A stretch of DNA of 64,000 bases from Chrysoperla carnea (taxonomy: Eukaryota > Arthropoda > Insecta > Neuroptera > Chrysopidae): contig NC_058337.1 of NCBI RefSeq assembly GCF_905475395.1, forward strand, positions 86,484,368-86,548,367, given 5' to 3'. Position numbers and translations under genes: made by a program. The notes beneath the pieces are model-generated. The model saw only the letters and a list, made by a program, of their open reading frames with translations. It made no database searches and was not told where the DNA came from. Positions 1 to 11,411 of this stretch are shown in pieces; position 1 is the stretch's first letter, and each line of letters starts with the position of its first letter.

Positions 1-1357
1 ATCGTATACCCTACTGTAGTGCCAGCTATTTAATAACCCTAGTGGTAGCTATTTTTGAACTAGGTACTATAAAAATAAGTTTCTGCATTAACTTTTGAGT
101 TTTAAAGCTCAATTAAAGTTCAGTTTATTATAATTTTAACAAAACTAGGCTGTGCTATCAAACAAAGAGGTGTCATTCTTACGAGGCAGCACTAATTGAT
201 TGCTATATGCTTATGAATACACCATTATTTCAGAAAGCGCATGAATCAGGATTTAAAAATTATACGTTTGGTTGAGAATATGTTTGTGAAATTAAAAAGT
301 ATAAAATTTTTTCAACATTTTTAACATTTTTCGTCATGTGAACCTACTCAAAAATATTTTGACCTTTTCAACAATTTTCTGCCCCCCAAAATTTATCGCC
401 TTGGGCCATGGTATATGTGACCTAATATGCCAATAGACCTTTTCATCGATTTGCTTTTGTTTCGGACAGTTGTCAAAAAACTATTATCTTCTTCAAGCAA
501 CGCTTTTTGGCAAGGGTAGTTAATATAAGATATGTCGTTTCTTGATTGAAAACAGTCCGAAACAAAAAAGAATCATTTTGTAAATGAAACGCCCTATCCA
601 GATCTGCTGATTGCCATAGCAACACTTTGAATTTTAATATCTAGGAGTAGGGCAATTTTAACCCCCGAACCAAATAAGGAGTGTTATAAGTTTGACCGCT
701 ATGTGTTTGTGTCTGTCTGTCTATCTGTGGCGTGAGCATGAGCGTATGTCCGTATACACATTTTTTTCGTCGTCCATATCGCGAACACAAAGTTGAGGTG
801 TCTCTCGAACCCTATTAACGGCAATTTGATCCGAAAAGAATTTCATAACATTAAATCGAGTCGGTCGAATTTTTATTTTTTTGTTCAATATTTATAACGA
901 TTTATTGTGCTGGGAAGTGGACGTCAAGGGTCACACCAGACTCTACCCACGGGTTGTTACACATGTTATCATTTACCATGCTTCGTATATACTCAAGGTT
1001 TAAAAATTGATAGCATTTCATTAGTAATTTCTTGACAAAGTGTAAAAATTTTTTAATGAGGATATGATAACGAAAATATTTATATAAGCAAATGCGTTAA
1101 ACCTTTATGTGACATCCGTATACACGAAGGTACACACATACAAACCAGTAATCCTAAAATAAATATTGCAATAAAATTAAAAAATGTATAAAATGGTTTA
1201 TCATAGATTTATTTAGGTACTCTCAAAATTACTCCCTTATACATGTATTTTTTTTGATGAATTGGTGAAGCAGTTGACACCAAATATACTGTTACGTAAA
1301 TATTTTATAACAGAAAAATAATGCATAAGAAAAAAACTGCAACCATAAAATAAATAA
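1..1357. other. Intergenic flank, repeat-derived, no gene seen
   Basis: I see no assembled coding gene here. Positions about 640-960 hold a run of the dispersed-repeat type: a T-rich lead-in with a CCCCCGAA motif, then GTCTGTCTGTCTATCTG, then a region naming a conserved palindrome-poor tail. A related CCCCTGTGGCATCG-type segment lies near 9025-9130. The rest is AT-rich and unassigned. Confidence 0.5.
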
Positions 1358-1690
1358 CTTTTTGCCTTTGCCTTTCACAATTACGAAACAAGGCACAAAC
1401 ATAAGTTCAAGGAAATAAAAACATCAAAAACCAAAATTAAAAATGGCTCAATAAATATGGTCATAAAACTTTATAATAAAGTTCCGAATAATATTAAAAA
1501 TCTAAGTGGCTTAATATTTTTAAAAGAACTAAAATCGTATTTAGTTGATAAATGTTTGTATTCTGTCGATGAATTTTTTTTAAATGTGATCCAAAATTTT
1601 GTTTTTGACTCAATTCATATAGTTTTTTTGTTGTAAACTATTTTTATGAATAAAGACTGATTATTATTTTTATTATTATTATTATAAGAT
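1358..1690 (+). mobile_element. 5'-truncated jockey-like non-LTR retrotransposon (reverse transcriptase C-terminus, 3' UTR and tail)
   Basis: From 1358 to the TAA at 1634-1636 one frame is open for 92 codons. It reads like the extreme C-terminus of a jockey-clade reverse transcriptase: a NYETRHK segment, then KLYNKVPNNIKNL, then a basic stretch ending LYSVDEFF. This is the usual order in insect LINEs just before the stop. After the stop comes a short 3' UTR with AATAAAGACTG and an ATT-rich simple-repeat tail (about 1660-1687), the usual 3' end of such elements. Nothing of the endonuclease or the catalytic RT core is present, so this is a 5'-truncated, immobile copy. The frame has no internal stop, which suggests a fairly young insertion. 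Confidence 0.75.
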
Positions 1691-1830
1691 TCACGATTTT
1701 CCTATTATTAAACCCATTACTAAACAAATGAGACAATTACCTATGTGACGGAAGTAAAATTGTCATTGGCTCTTAATAAACCATGTAGTATCAATTAAAA
1801 ATAAGAATTTGAGTACATTACACAAAAATA

Positions 1831-2494
1831 TCTATATATATAAGCGATTTACCACTGATTGACTCATCACGAAATCTCCGAAACTATCGGTCCGATTAAC
1901 TTAAAATTTTGCATACTTACTTCTTTCGTGACATAGATGTCCACTAAGAACGGATTTTACGGAATTCCTATCCCAACGGATTTTCAAATTTGTAAATTAA
2001 TTTTTATTAAATTTTTTCAGAAAAATTCATTAAAAATAAACAATGAAAAAAAAAGTCCTAATAATAGGTCAATTTTGTAAAAAAAAAGATAGATTACTCT
2101 TATAGATTAAATAATTTTTTAGGTTGGATTAAGAAATTTAAAGAGTTTTTCTGAGTACTGTTTGAGGTAGAAAGTGATGACAATTTTCGACCGAATCAAA
2201 AAGAGGCGGATTTGAAAGTGATCGATTAATACTCTTCGATATCCACTAGCTTAAGGGATAAGGTCTACTGGGGATCCCGATACAATAAATAACGGAAACG
2301 CATCCCAATACACAGGACCTCACGGGTGATGTGGAAATCTGTGTATTCACTGACTGGCACTATATTTTCATATTTAAAATTTGAAAAATTTACAATAAAT
2401 ATCAAATCGAAATTAAATATTTCGTTAATAAAAAAAGTATAGATTCACATCCAAATGGTTAGTGTGCCCAGCAAAGCAGGCGGGAGTCAGCTAG
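1831..2494 (+). mobile_element. Putative non-autonomous Helitron
   Basis: The segment starts TCTATATATATAAG directly after an A and ends CAGCTAG directly before a T. TC...CTAG inserted between A and T is the Helitron signature. The 3' end carries GCAAAGCAGGCGGGAGTCAGCTAG, the GC-rich ending that recurs in arthropod Helitron-like repeats, although the expected subterminal hairpin is imperfect. The 5' part has the usual text-like run around CTCCGAAACTATCGGTCCGAT. No Rep/helicase coding sequence is visible, so it would depend on another element. Length is 664 bp. It lies about 190 bp upstream of the proposed first exon of CYP-A. Confidence 0.6.
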
Positions 2495-2687
2495 TTAATA
2501 ATATAGGCATTCGATAACCATACTATTTATTACACAAAAATATTTATAATATATGCACTAGATAACCATACTATTTATTATGACTTTTTATATGATAAGA
2601 AGTAAAGGCATATTAATAGGAAAATAGCATTAAAAGTATCGGCACATTCATAAAATTAACTCGGACTACAAATAGTGACTTACAACC

Positions 2688-5600
2688 ATGGACTTAATTT
2701 TAACTGTAAGTATTGAACAATGTCTCAATCATAATAATTTTAAACTAAAAAAAAAATTGGATTTTTTTTGGTTTTTTGAAATTTTTTTCATAAAATACAG
2801 GAAAAGATTGACAAAAAAAGAGCGTAAATGAATGTATACGGGTGTTATGCAAAGGCGTAAAACTTCATTTATAGGTTTAAAACAACCCAAATTTTACGAA
2901 ACCAAAAGGCTTACCATGTTTTCGAATCAACAGATAACTACCAGGGGGCCAAATCATTCTCAAAATGGAATATATTTAAAATAATCAAGTAGATAACAGT
3001 TGCTAGGTGTGGTATATAAAAGTAAATAATTAGAGATATTCGATTTCAAAAAAGGGTGATATAGAAGCTATTCATAAATATATTTGAAGGCCCCATAAAT
3101 ATATCTAGAAACGCTACGAAGGTATATTTTTTTTGAGTTAATAATTTATCTATTGTACCTATAAGTAATTATAGAGCTGGCTCCACAAATTTCCCCTTAC
3201 AATATGCATCCCGAAATCCGAATATTCTTCTAGTGTTCATAATGCTTCGGATGTGTATGTCCAAAGATCCTCCGATCTTTTTAGGTAGAAACGATGATAC
3301 ACAGTGAAAAAGATTTTCTTGTCTAAATCTCTTGGCTCTTGGCCATATGAATAGAATGTTCAATTGTTCCAAACTTGATTCCGCCCATTGATCTTTCGTT
3401 CGTTTTCAAATTTCGTAGAGCATCATGGATGTTTTGATTTTTCCGTGGTTTATTGTGAAACACGAAGTTCTAGTTACAAGACGCAGTGAGAGTACCTATC
3501 CACTATTTGGTATAGTTCTTAAAAAGAGGTGAGAGTGATTGATATCTTTTTTGGTAGAATATTATCAATTGTTGACCGTTGACGCATACATATCCTAAAC
3601 TTATGTCTTACACGTCAAATTTAAGTAAGTCGTTGATAAATTTCCAAATGGTTGTTCATATTTTTTCCATAGGTCATTTAATTGACATGCCCGTTTTCCA
3701 CATTGAAAACGCTCCAATTTCCAAAGTTTTCGTAAATGTGAACGTTGTTGGTTAAACTGAAATGAAGCCACTTACGAAGTTTCGTAAGAATGTTATTCAC
3801 GAAACCATACCCCCCTCTGTACTGTAGACGATTATAATTAGGTTTAGGAGCCAGCCATTTATCAAAGGCAATGCAGGTCCAAACATATCCCAATGTCTTT
3901 CTTATGTATTTTAATACAATTTCCAAAATAATTTGATTGTAAAATTATTGAAAAGAAGATTAGTTGTTTCGTATAATTAAAAAATAATTCTATTTTTATA
4001 TTCCACAGGCTTGGGAAATTGTATTTATAACAATAGCAGTCCTTATTTTGACATTCTGGATATATGTGGAACTTCCAGTACGAAAAATAAAAAAATTAAC
4101 GTGTCATATCCCTGGCCCTAAGCTTATACCTGGCTCAGGATTACTTATAGCTTTATATAAAATCTTTAACGAAGGTCCAGGTAAATCCAAGCGTGTGTAT
4201 AGCTATTTCATTGAACTTATCATCGTTCTGAAAATATGAATTCCAGTATTTCTTGATGAGTATGTAAAAAATCTTCACCACACAAGTTCCTAAATATCAG
4301 GTTTTTCGAATATTAAAGGTCAAAGTTATAGCAATGCCAGGAATTTACTTCTTCGGGAGCATATATCTTGCGTGAATTCGCCTAAGGATAAAATTCATTG
4401 GAAGATTTTTATTATACTTTTAAATATTTATTAACCAAAATAAAAAAATTATCTTGCACCAATTTTATGATTTTATGATGACTATTCTTTTTGTGAGAAA
4501 AACTGAGGAATGGAACACAGTGGGTTGTTATTTACTTTTGGATAACTCCAGTGGATTTTCAAGCAACATCTCTCATTCGTCAAAGAGTATTGTTACTTCC
4601 TACGCTATATTTTTTAACCTTTACCATATCTTAAAAACACGAATTTTTAATAATTTTTGCTTGTGAAGACTTTGATCCGCTCATCAAGTATTACTATAAT
4701 CCTCAATTTCAGAAAGATTGATCGATTCTCTATATGGATTGTGGGCTTCCTGGTACAGGAGTCACCAATACCTATCCATGCTCATTGCTCATGTACTTTT
4801 AACATTTTTGAAACGAATATTAATATAATAAAGGAAATAATAATTTTTTAGGAATACTTAAATATTTTATGCAAATTATTGCACAGTATGGTCCAGTTAT
4901 TCGATTGTCGCACGTTGGACGAGTGACCATTGTTCTCACTGACGTCGAAGATATTGAAGTATGCATTTATAACATGACATACATGTATTTATTACACTAA
5001 ACCTTGATCGTCATACATTCTAAAAAGTTTTTGCGCTCTTCATTTTTATTATCTTGTACTCAACTATTACAGCTTAGAATCATGAGCTAACGAAACTTAT
5101 ATTTATGTAGCACTATATTAAGCACTGATGGCGATTAAGGTTTAATTTGGACATTCATAAATTAAATAAGAAAATGGTTAAAATTTTTAAGGTAGTATTA
5201 AGGGATGCTGAAATGATATACAAACCTCCTATAATGAGGAGATTGATAAAACCATGGCTTGGCAATGGATTACTATTTAGTGAAGGTAATGCAAAAAAAT
5301 CAGATAGACCATCTTTACGGTATCCAATTATTTTTAATTGTTTTAAGGATCTTACTGGAAACAGCAAAGAAAATCAATAACACCCACATTCCATTTTAAT
5401 ATATTAGAGAAATTTTTCGAAGTTTTTAATGAGCAAGGTGACATTTTAGTTGAAATGTTGAAGGAAAAAGCAGATGGCAAAACAAATTTAGATATTTCTT
5501 CCTTCATGAAATCATATGCGTTAGATGTTATTTGTGGTAAATGTACAATTGTTTCAATAATGCGATGACGAAAATTAATAACCTCAAGTTTTTTTTCTTT

Positions 5601-8600
5601 TATTGCAGAAACAGCTATGGGATCTAAAATGCATTCACAAACAAAATTAGTTCAAAATGATTATGTATCAGCAGTTTATGAGTAAATATTGCTTACAAAT
5701 TTTTCCATCTTCATACGGGGGTTGTTACGTTTTTTACATCTATTGACAAACCTCTTAAAACAAGAAACTACATTCTTCATTTATTCTCGCATTTTTTATT
5801 TCATAAGTTTGATGGGAAAATAGTTTTAGAAGAATTTGCTTAACTAGCTTAATTAGCCGCTCAATTACCTTTCTAGCCTGTTTTTTAAACGGCGGCGTTC
5901 AACTAGTGACCCAAACGCGATATTCAACCACGCAATCAAACAGCTAAGCAAATGACTTGGATCGATAACGTTTAACAATTTGCCTAGCTAAGTCATTTGA
6001 ATTTATTTCCAGTTTCTGTCACCTGGCGCTGAAATTCACATACTGGTAATATGTCGTCGATTGGTGTTTCTCACAGTTTGATTGCGTTTACGCAAAAATA
6101 AGTACAATGGAAGAGTGTTTTTACAAAAAGTAGGAATTAGGTATGGTACTTTTAAAAACTGGTTTTCACGGCAAGAGTTGCAGAGCTCAGATACAAACTA
6201 TGGCGACGGAACTGTTTAATTACTTACATGTACACTGTGTTATTTATTGAGTAATCTTATTTTATCTCATGATTTCAATATGCTATATTTTAAATTTTTT
6301 GTAAATAAAAAATTTCTTATGCCAGATATATCATCTTTTTAGTCAAATGGTCACCCATTTTAAGAATGGCTTAATCATCAGTAAGCCAGCTAATTAAACG
6401 TTGTATTAGTGGCTACGGCTGAATATTATTCAAGAAGCTAGTTGAACGACAACGTTGAGTAAAGTGGCTAGGCTATTAATTAGTTAATTAGTTAGTTTCA
6501 ACACACCTATATATAGTTAACTGCGACAAACCTATATAATATTATTAAGCACCTGGATGACCGAGTATCCAGGTATATGAACCGTTTAAAATGTCTCCAC
6601 ACAAATATCAATTTAAATGTCCCAGTAATGTATTTGATTTCGTACCTACTACGATAAACACCAATAGATGTCAAGAAGAGTCATATTTTGCAGTTTGTTT
6701 CAGTTTGTTCTGAAGAACCGGATAAAACGACATCTAAAAATGAAACCTAGCTAGACCCCCAACCCCAAAGAAAAAACCCTGCATACTAATTTTCATAAAA
6801 ATCGTTGGAGCCGTTTCCGAGATTCAATATATATACTTTCAGAACTTTCCAAACATCTAGGTGCATATAACTTTTTTTTACTGTTTCAGAATACAAAGAA
6901 TATTTATAGACCGATTATGTAAGCCCCTCGAACAAATCGATTTTATATTTCCTTTTACAAGAAATGGACGTATTCAGAGAAAATGTTTAAAAGTTTTAAA
7001 TGACAAATGTGACGAGGTATTTTTAATTTCCTAAATATGTTATTTCTTTTTTATTAACTAATATATTACAAGTAATTTTTCTAGATAATACGCCAAAGAA
7101 GAAAGGATTTGGTTGAAGCAACAACGAATCTCACCAAAATGAAACATGAGGATGTTGGTACTAAAAAACGTTTAGCTTTCTTAGATTTATTACTTCACGC
7201 AACGAATCTTGATGGTACGCCTTTAACGAATGAACAAATTAGGGACGAAGTAGCGAGCTTCACTTTTGCCGTATGTTTTAGACTAAGTTGAGTTTTACTG
7301 CTTCTTTTATTGAAAACGGTGTATTTTAGGGCCACGACACAACCTCTACGCAATTGTCTTTATTTTATTATATTTTGTCTAAACATCCTGATATACAGGT
7401 AAGTTGTACAAATATCATTCGTCTTTTTTAACAATTTCAAACTAAATTCGTTTGTATATCAAAGTTATTCTATTTTCTATCGCTTTCTTGAAATTTTCTC
7501 TTACTGGCGTGGCTTTTATCAGTATTCTTAATGATCACAAAAAATTTATGGAATACGTTTTCGATTTAATCGAACGCAGCTCCGATATATCGGCAGTTTA
7601 TGTTGATCGATATTTTAAACTTGTTAAAAGAACCACTTTTTAATTATTTTAGAATTAAACTCTTATTAACGAAAAATAAGAGTTAGTTAGCAGACTCGAC
7701 TAATTTGGTTTGAAAAATGCATTGAGAATTCATACGTTAAAATTGCTACTACATTTTCAGAAACTACAGAATATTTTTAAAACTGTGAATTTTAAGTGAG
7801 GTAAACCTCAATGAAACTCAATTGATAATAATAATAAATATAATGAGGTTTAACTACCGTTTTTCTGACAAATGCGCCTATAACAGAGACCACGCACTTT
7901 TATTTTGACCGTAGAACCTTAAAATAAAATAACATACAGAGCGTATCTATTTTTTAAAAAAACACAACTTTGATACTATTCATGTGTTAAGGACATCCTG
8001 TACATGACGAAAATAATTTTAAAATGTACTGCCAATAAGTATCCATCTACCCCAGAAACAAAATTTTCTCAAAATCAGACAGTTTATCCTTAATATTTCG
8101 TGTCGAATAACGTGAATAACCTTGTATAATTAAGAGAAGCCATGAAATTGTTACCAAAGTTAAAATTTCAGGAAGAAATCTACAAAGAACAATGTGCAAT
8201 TTTTATGGGTGAAAACCATGAGCCCACATTTAAGGATGTTCAAGAAATGCAATATTTAGAACGAACAATTAAAGAATCTCAACGATTATGTACTGTTGTA
8301 CCATTTTTAAGTCGTCAAACGCATAAAGATATTACACTAAAAACAAGTATAGTAGAAACTTAAAAAAGTGGATTAATAACATTCGATTAAATAAATAAAT
8401 ATTTTCATTTTCAGATGGCTATGTTGTGCCAAAAGGTACTATGGTTGTTCTATTTCTTACATCCTTACATCGAAATCCAAATATCTTTCCAAATCCAGAA
8501 AAATTTGATCCAGATCGTTTTTTACCAGAAAATATACGGAAAAGAAATCCATTCGCATTTATACCATTTGGTGCAGGTCCTAGAAATTGTATAGGTATGG

Positions 8601-8838
8601 ATTATTTATATTTTATTTTGAAGTACACAATTGCACAAATAAGTTTTTTTTTTTCGAAATTTTAGGTCAAAAATATGCAATGCTTCAGATGAAAACAACT
8701 ACCAGTAAAATAATAAGAAATTTCAAAATATTACCAGGATATGAAGAAAATGGTACGCTATATGAACCAGATTTTAAAGCATACATTGTATTAGTTGCTA
8801 TAAATGGTATTAAAATACGACTTGTTCCTAGAAAATAA
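2688..8838 (+). CDS. CYP-A: CYP4-family cytochrome P450 (520 aa, 12 coding exons)
   Basis: Microsomal haem-thiolate monooxygenase; its substrate cannot be predicted. Coding exons: 2688-2705, 4009-4180, 4852-4958, 5192-5285, 5348-5536, 5609-5681, 6890-7016, 7085-7270, 7330-7398, 8172-8346, 8415-8594, 8666-8838 (TAA). All junctions are GT-AG and the phases agree. Visible landmarks: hydrophobic N-terminal anchor, IPGPK hinge, C-helix W134xxxR138 (WKQQR), I-helix AGHDTTS (residues 322-328), K-helix E380-S-Q-R383, PDRF, and haem loop [10 protein letters not shown] with Cys462. Length is normal for CYP4. The I-helix residue that is Glu in most CYP4s is Ala322. Exon 1 (six codons, MDLILT) is inferred: ATG in a CCATGG context, a GTAAGT donor, and the right phase; exon 2 onward has no usable in-frame ATG. 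The gene is intact and lies in tandem with CYP-B. Exon 1 is about 0.5 likely; the rest is strong. Confidence 0.9.
5842..6497. repeat. Degenerate foldback/MITE-like insertion in CYP-A intron 6
   Basis: The long intron between 5681 and 6890 holds two imperfect inverted arms. The left arm (about 5842-5910) contains AACTAGCTTAATTAGCC and GTTCAACTAG. The right arm (about 6400-6497) reads, on the other strand, AACTAATTAATAGCCTAGCC and CGTTCAACTAGC. The matching CYP-B intron (17184-17249) is only 66 bp, so this looks like inserted DNA. Arm boundaries are approximate. Confidence 0.4.
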
Positions 8839-8849
8839 AATAATATTGT

Positions 8850-8866
8850 AATAAATAATTAATAAA
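8850..8866 (+). promoter_or_regulatory. Probable poly(A) signals of CYP-A
   Basis: AATAAA occurs at 8850-8855 and 8861-8866, 12-28 nt after the stop codon. A further copy overlaps the stop (8834-8839). Such hexamers are common by chance in AT-rich DNA. Confidence 0.45.
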
Positions 8867-10570
8867 TAATTTAGATAATTTTACAACTATACATTTATTT
8901 AGTGGAGCTCCTAGAGTATTAAAAATATAAAAACCTCGGATTGCCGTGTCAGTGAAAGAAAAAAAAAATCTAATGTTTAACTAATAATAGATATGAAAAA
9001 GTTGACCTATTAAAAAATTATGATCTCGATTTTTAACCCCTGTGGCATCGTAGCTCCTAAACGGATAAACCGATTTTGTTTTTTTTTTTTGTTTGTTTGA
9101 AAGTTAATTTAACGGAGAACGTTTTTAGTATTATTTCAAGTGCGAATTTAGGGCTCCTTAACCGAAACAACTAAAACTAAAAAAGAGGGGATAATCTTCA
9201 AAATCGATTCAGTTTGGAGAGAACTAAAAGGAAGAAGATAATTTAATGGAGAGTGTACTTAGCTATGTTTAAAGTGCAAGATAAGGGTTTCGTATTCGAA
9301 ACATTTGTCGGGGTTTTTTTAATTTTGTAAATTTCACTTGTGAAAAAAGAAATTAATAGGAAATAATAATCGGATTAATAGGAAATAAAATTATTTATCA
9401 AATATTTGTTTAATTGATAACCCTATCAACCTAATTGATTTTTACATTAAATAATAAGTTTTGTCCCAAATATGGGATATTCGATTTTCATTTTCGATGA
9501 CGAAAAATCACAACATATGATATTTTATGTCTCATATATAAAAAATTTTGAAAAGCTATTAAGATTACTTTTTTTAACTTTCAAATTATCGAGTAGTTAT
9601 AATATTCAACTCAAAATTCAAGACAAAGAAGATTTTTTCAATCTATTAATTGCGCTCAACGGTTGTAAAATATTTTGTCTCATATATGGGAAACTACTGC
9701 TGGAAAAGAGATTTCTTAATACGTCTATTGAAAAAACAAAAATTAACAAAATGATTATATTATTCATCTTATAGATAATACTGGTGATTTTATTAAATAC
9801 CATGGCTAGATTTTCGAAAACTAAAACCCTTCGATTGACTTCAAATTTTTACCAGATACTTTATTATACACTAGATGAAGGTATTTTGGAGCATTTAAAA
9901 CAACTCAAAATGGAAAGGTGTGAAATTCATTTATACTTAAATTGATATTTGTAAAAATATTTACATGGACATTATATAAATGTTTACATTAAGATAAAGG
10001 AGTTATCTTGAAATTGAATAACATATATTCGGCCATGTCTCTAAATGAGTGATGAGTTTGCACTCTGCGGGTTTTTGCATTATTCCTGTTATTAGAATAA
10101 TCAGGTGTTCTTCAGATTGGGGTACAGTAAATTATGTAATTGAAATTGCAGGGTTAACACAAGTTTCACGTTTTATGTAGGGTTTACTATTGGGTATTTT
10201 CATGGTGGTCAAATGTGATATAAAAATCACGTGAATCAAAACGGAATGTGCTTGGTCAGTCGTCATTGTGCATATTATTTTTACTTATATTTATTATATA
10301 TAACCCATGGTTATTATTAATAATAATTTTGAATGGAATACGCAAAATAGAGATACCTAGTCGTTTCAATTTTAGCAATTTTTTTTTCAAAAATTATTAA
10401 AAGTTTTAAAAGATAATAAAATATAGTAATATATAATTCGATGTATTGGAAAATCATGCAAATGAAAAAAAAAAAAAAACAACAATTTCATGTGTTCCTT
10501 TATTAGAAAACTTATTTTTATACTTCATGTGTAATTAACATAAAAAAAAATATATAAAAAATATAAAATA

Positions 10571-10777
10571 TTATATGTGAAAAAAAAATTCCATATGAAA
10601 ACGGTCTGCTTCGGAACAACAACCGTCATAAATTTCACGCATCATTTCGGTTTTGAGCTGAATTTGTTCGGTTTTCGTACAAAGAGTTCGAATAAAATTT
10701 TTTAAGGAACTTGACGAATTTGGCACAAATCCGAAAAGGTGTGATAAATTTGTGTCGGCTGTATCCGTTAATTTTTA
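10571..10777 (-). other. Coding-like open frame without start, unknown (possible orphan exon or gene fragment)
   Basis: On the minus strand this frame is open for 68 codons before a TAA, which is unusual for the surrounding AT-rich DNA. The predicted peptide has mixed, protein-like composition: it contains LFGFVPNSSSSLKNF, then TKTEQIQLKTEMMREIYDG and CCSEADRFHM. No start codon near its 5' end and no convincing splice donor were found; a weak CAG acceptor lies near 10760. I do not recognise the family. It could be an exon of a gene whose other exons I missed, a pseudogene scrap, or chance. Confidence 0.3.
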
Positions 10778-11289
10778 TATTATAAAAAAAATTAAAATGC
10801 ACAGAATGACGCCAGGTACAACTTTGTCTGAAGATGTTTTTATTTTATGCTTGTTTTTCATTTAAAGCACAATCTTATAATTTCCACAAACAACACATTC
10901 CATCATCATTTAAGCCCTGGCGTATAATAAAGAATGTTAAAATTTAGACTCAAATGATCAATGACCCACTTGATCGATTTTGTTCGATCATGGACATATT
11001 AATTTTTAGTTCTAGAACAAGCTATAAAAAATTCAGGCCACTATTTCGTTTTGCAATTATTGTCAAACTTTTACAAGCTACAGACTAAACACTCCAAATC
11101 TCCATACTCGTGATATATTCCAGTATGCAGAGTATGAAAGTATCAGTATATTATATAATAATCACTCTGTATTCTGTATACAAACCGTGAATTAAATAAT
11201 AGTAATCATAAATTTTTTTTTTGACAATCCCCAAAATTAGACCTTTGTAACAATGACTCATTTCTTGTACCTACTCATCTGATTTTTGT

Positions 11290-11411
11290 CGTGTAAAAGA
11301 GAACTTTGTACCGATATGATGTAACAAATACAGTTCTGATGGCATTTTTTCGTGTAAAAGAGAACTTTGTACTGGCATGACTTAGCAAATACAGTTCATG
11401 ATTTAGCAGAT
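11290..11411. repeat. Two-copy tandem repeat, period 61 bp
   Basis: CGTGTAAAAGAGAACTTTGTA starts at 11290 and again at 11351. Both copies are followed by related text ending AACAAATACAGTTC or GCAAATACAGTTC. A partial third echo (GCAGATACAGTGG) follows. Confidence 0.75.

Noticed and set aside
9472-9774. 100-codon plus-strand frame
   Set aside because: Uses a composition typical of translated AT-rich DNA, has no domain, and no nearby exon fits.
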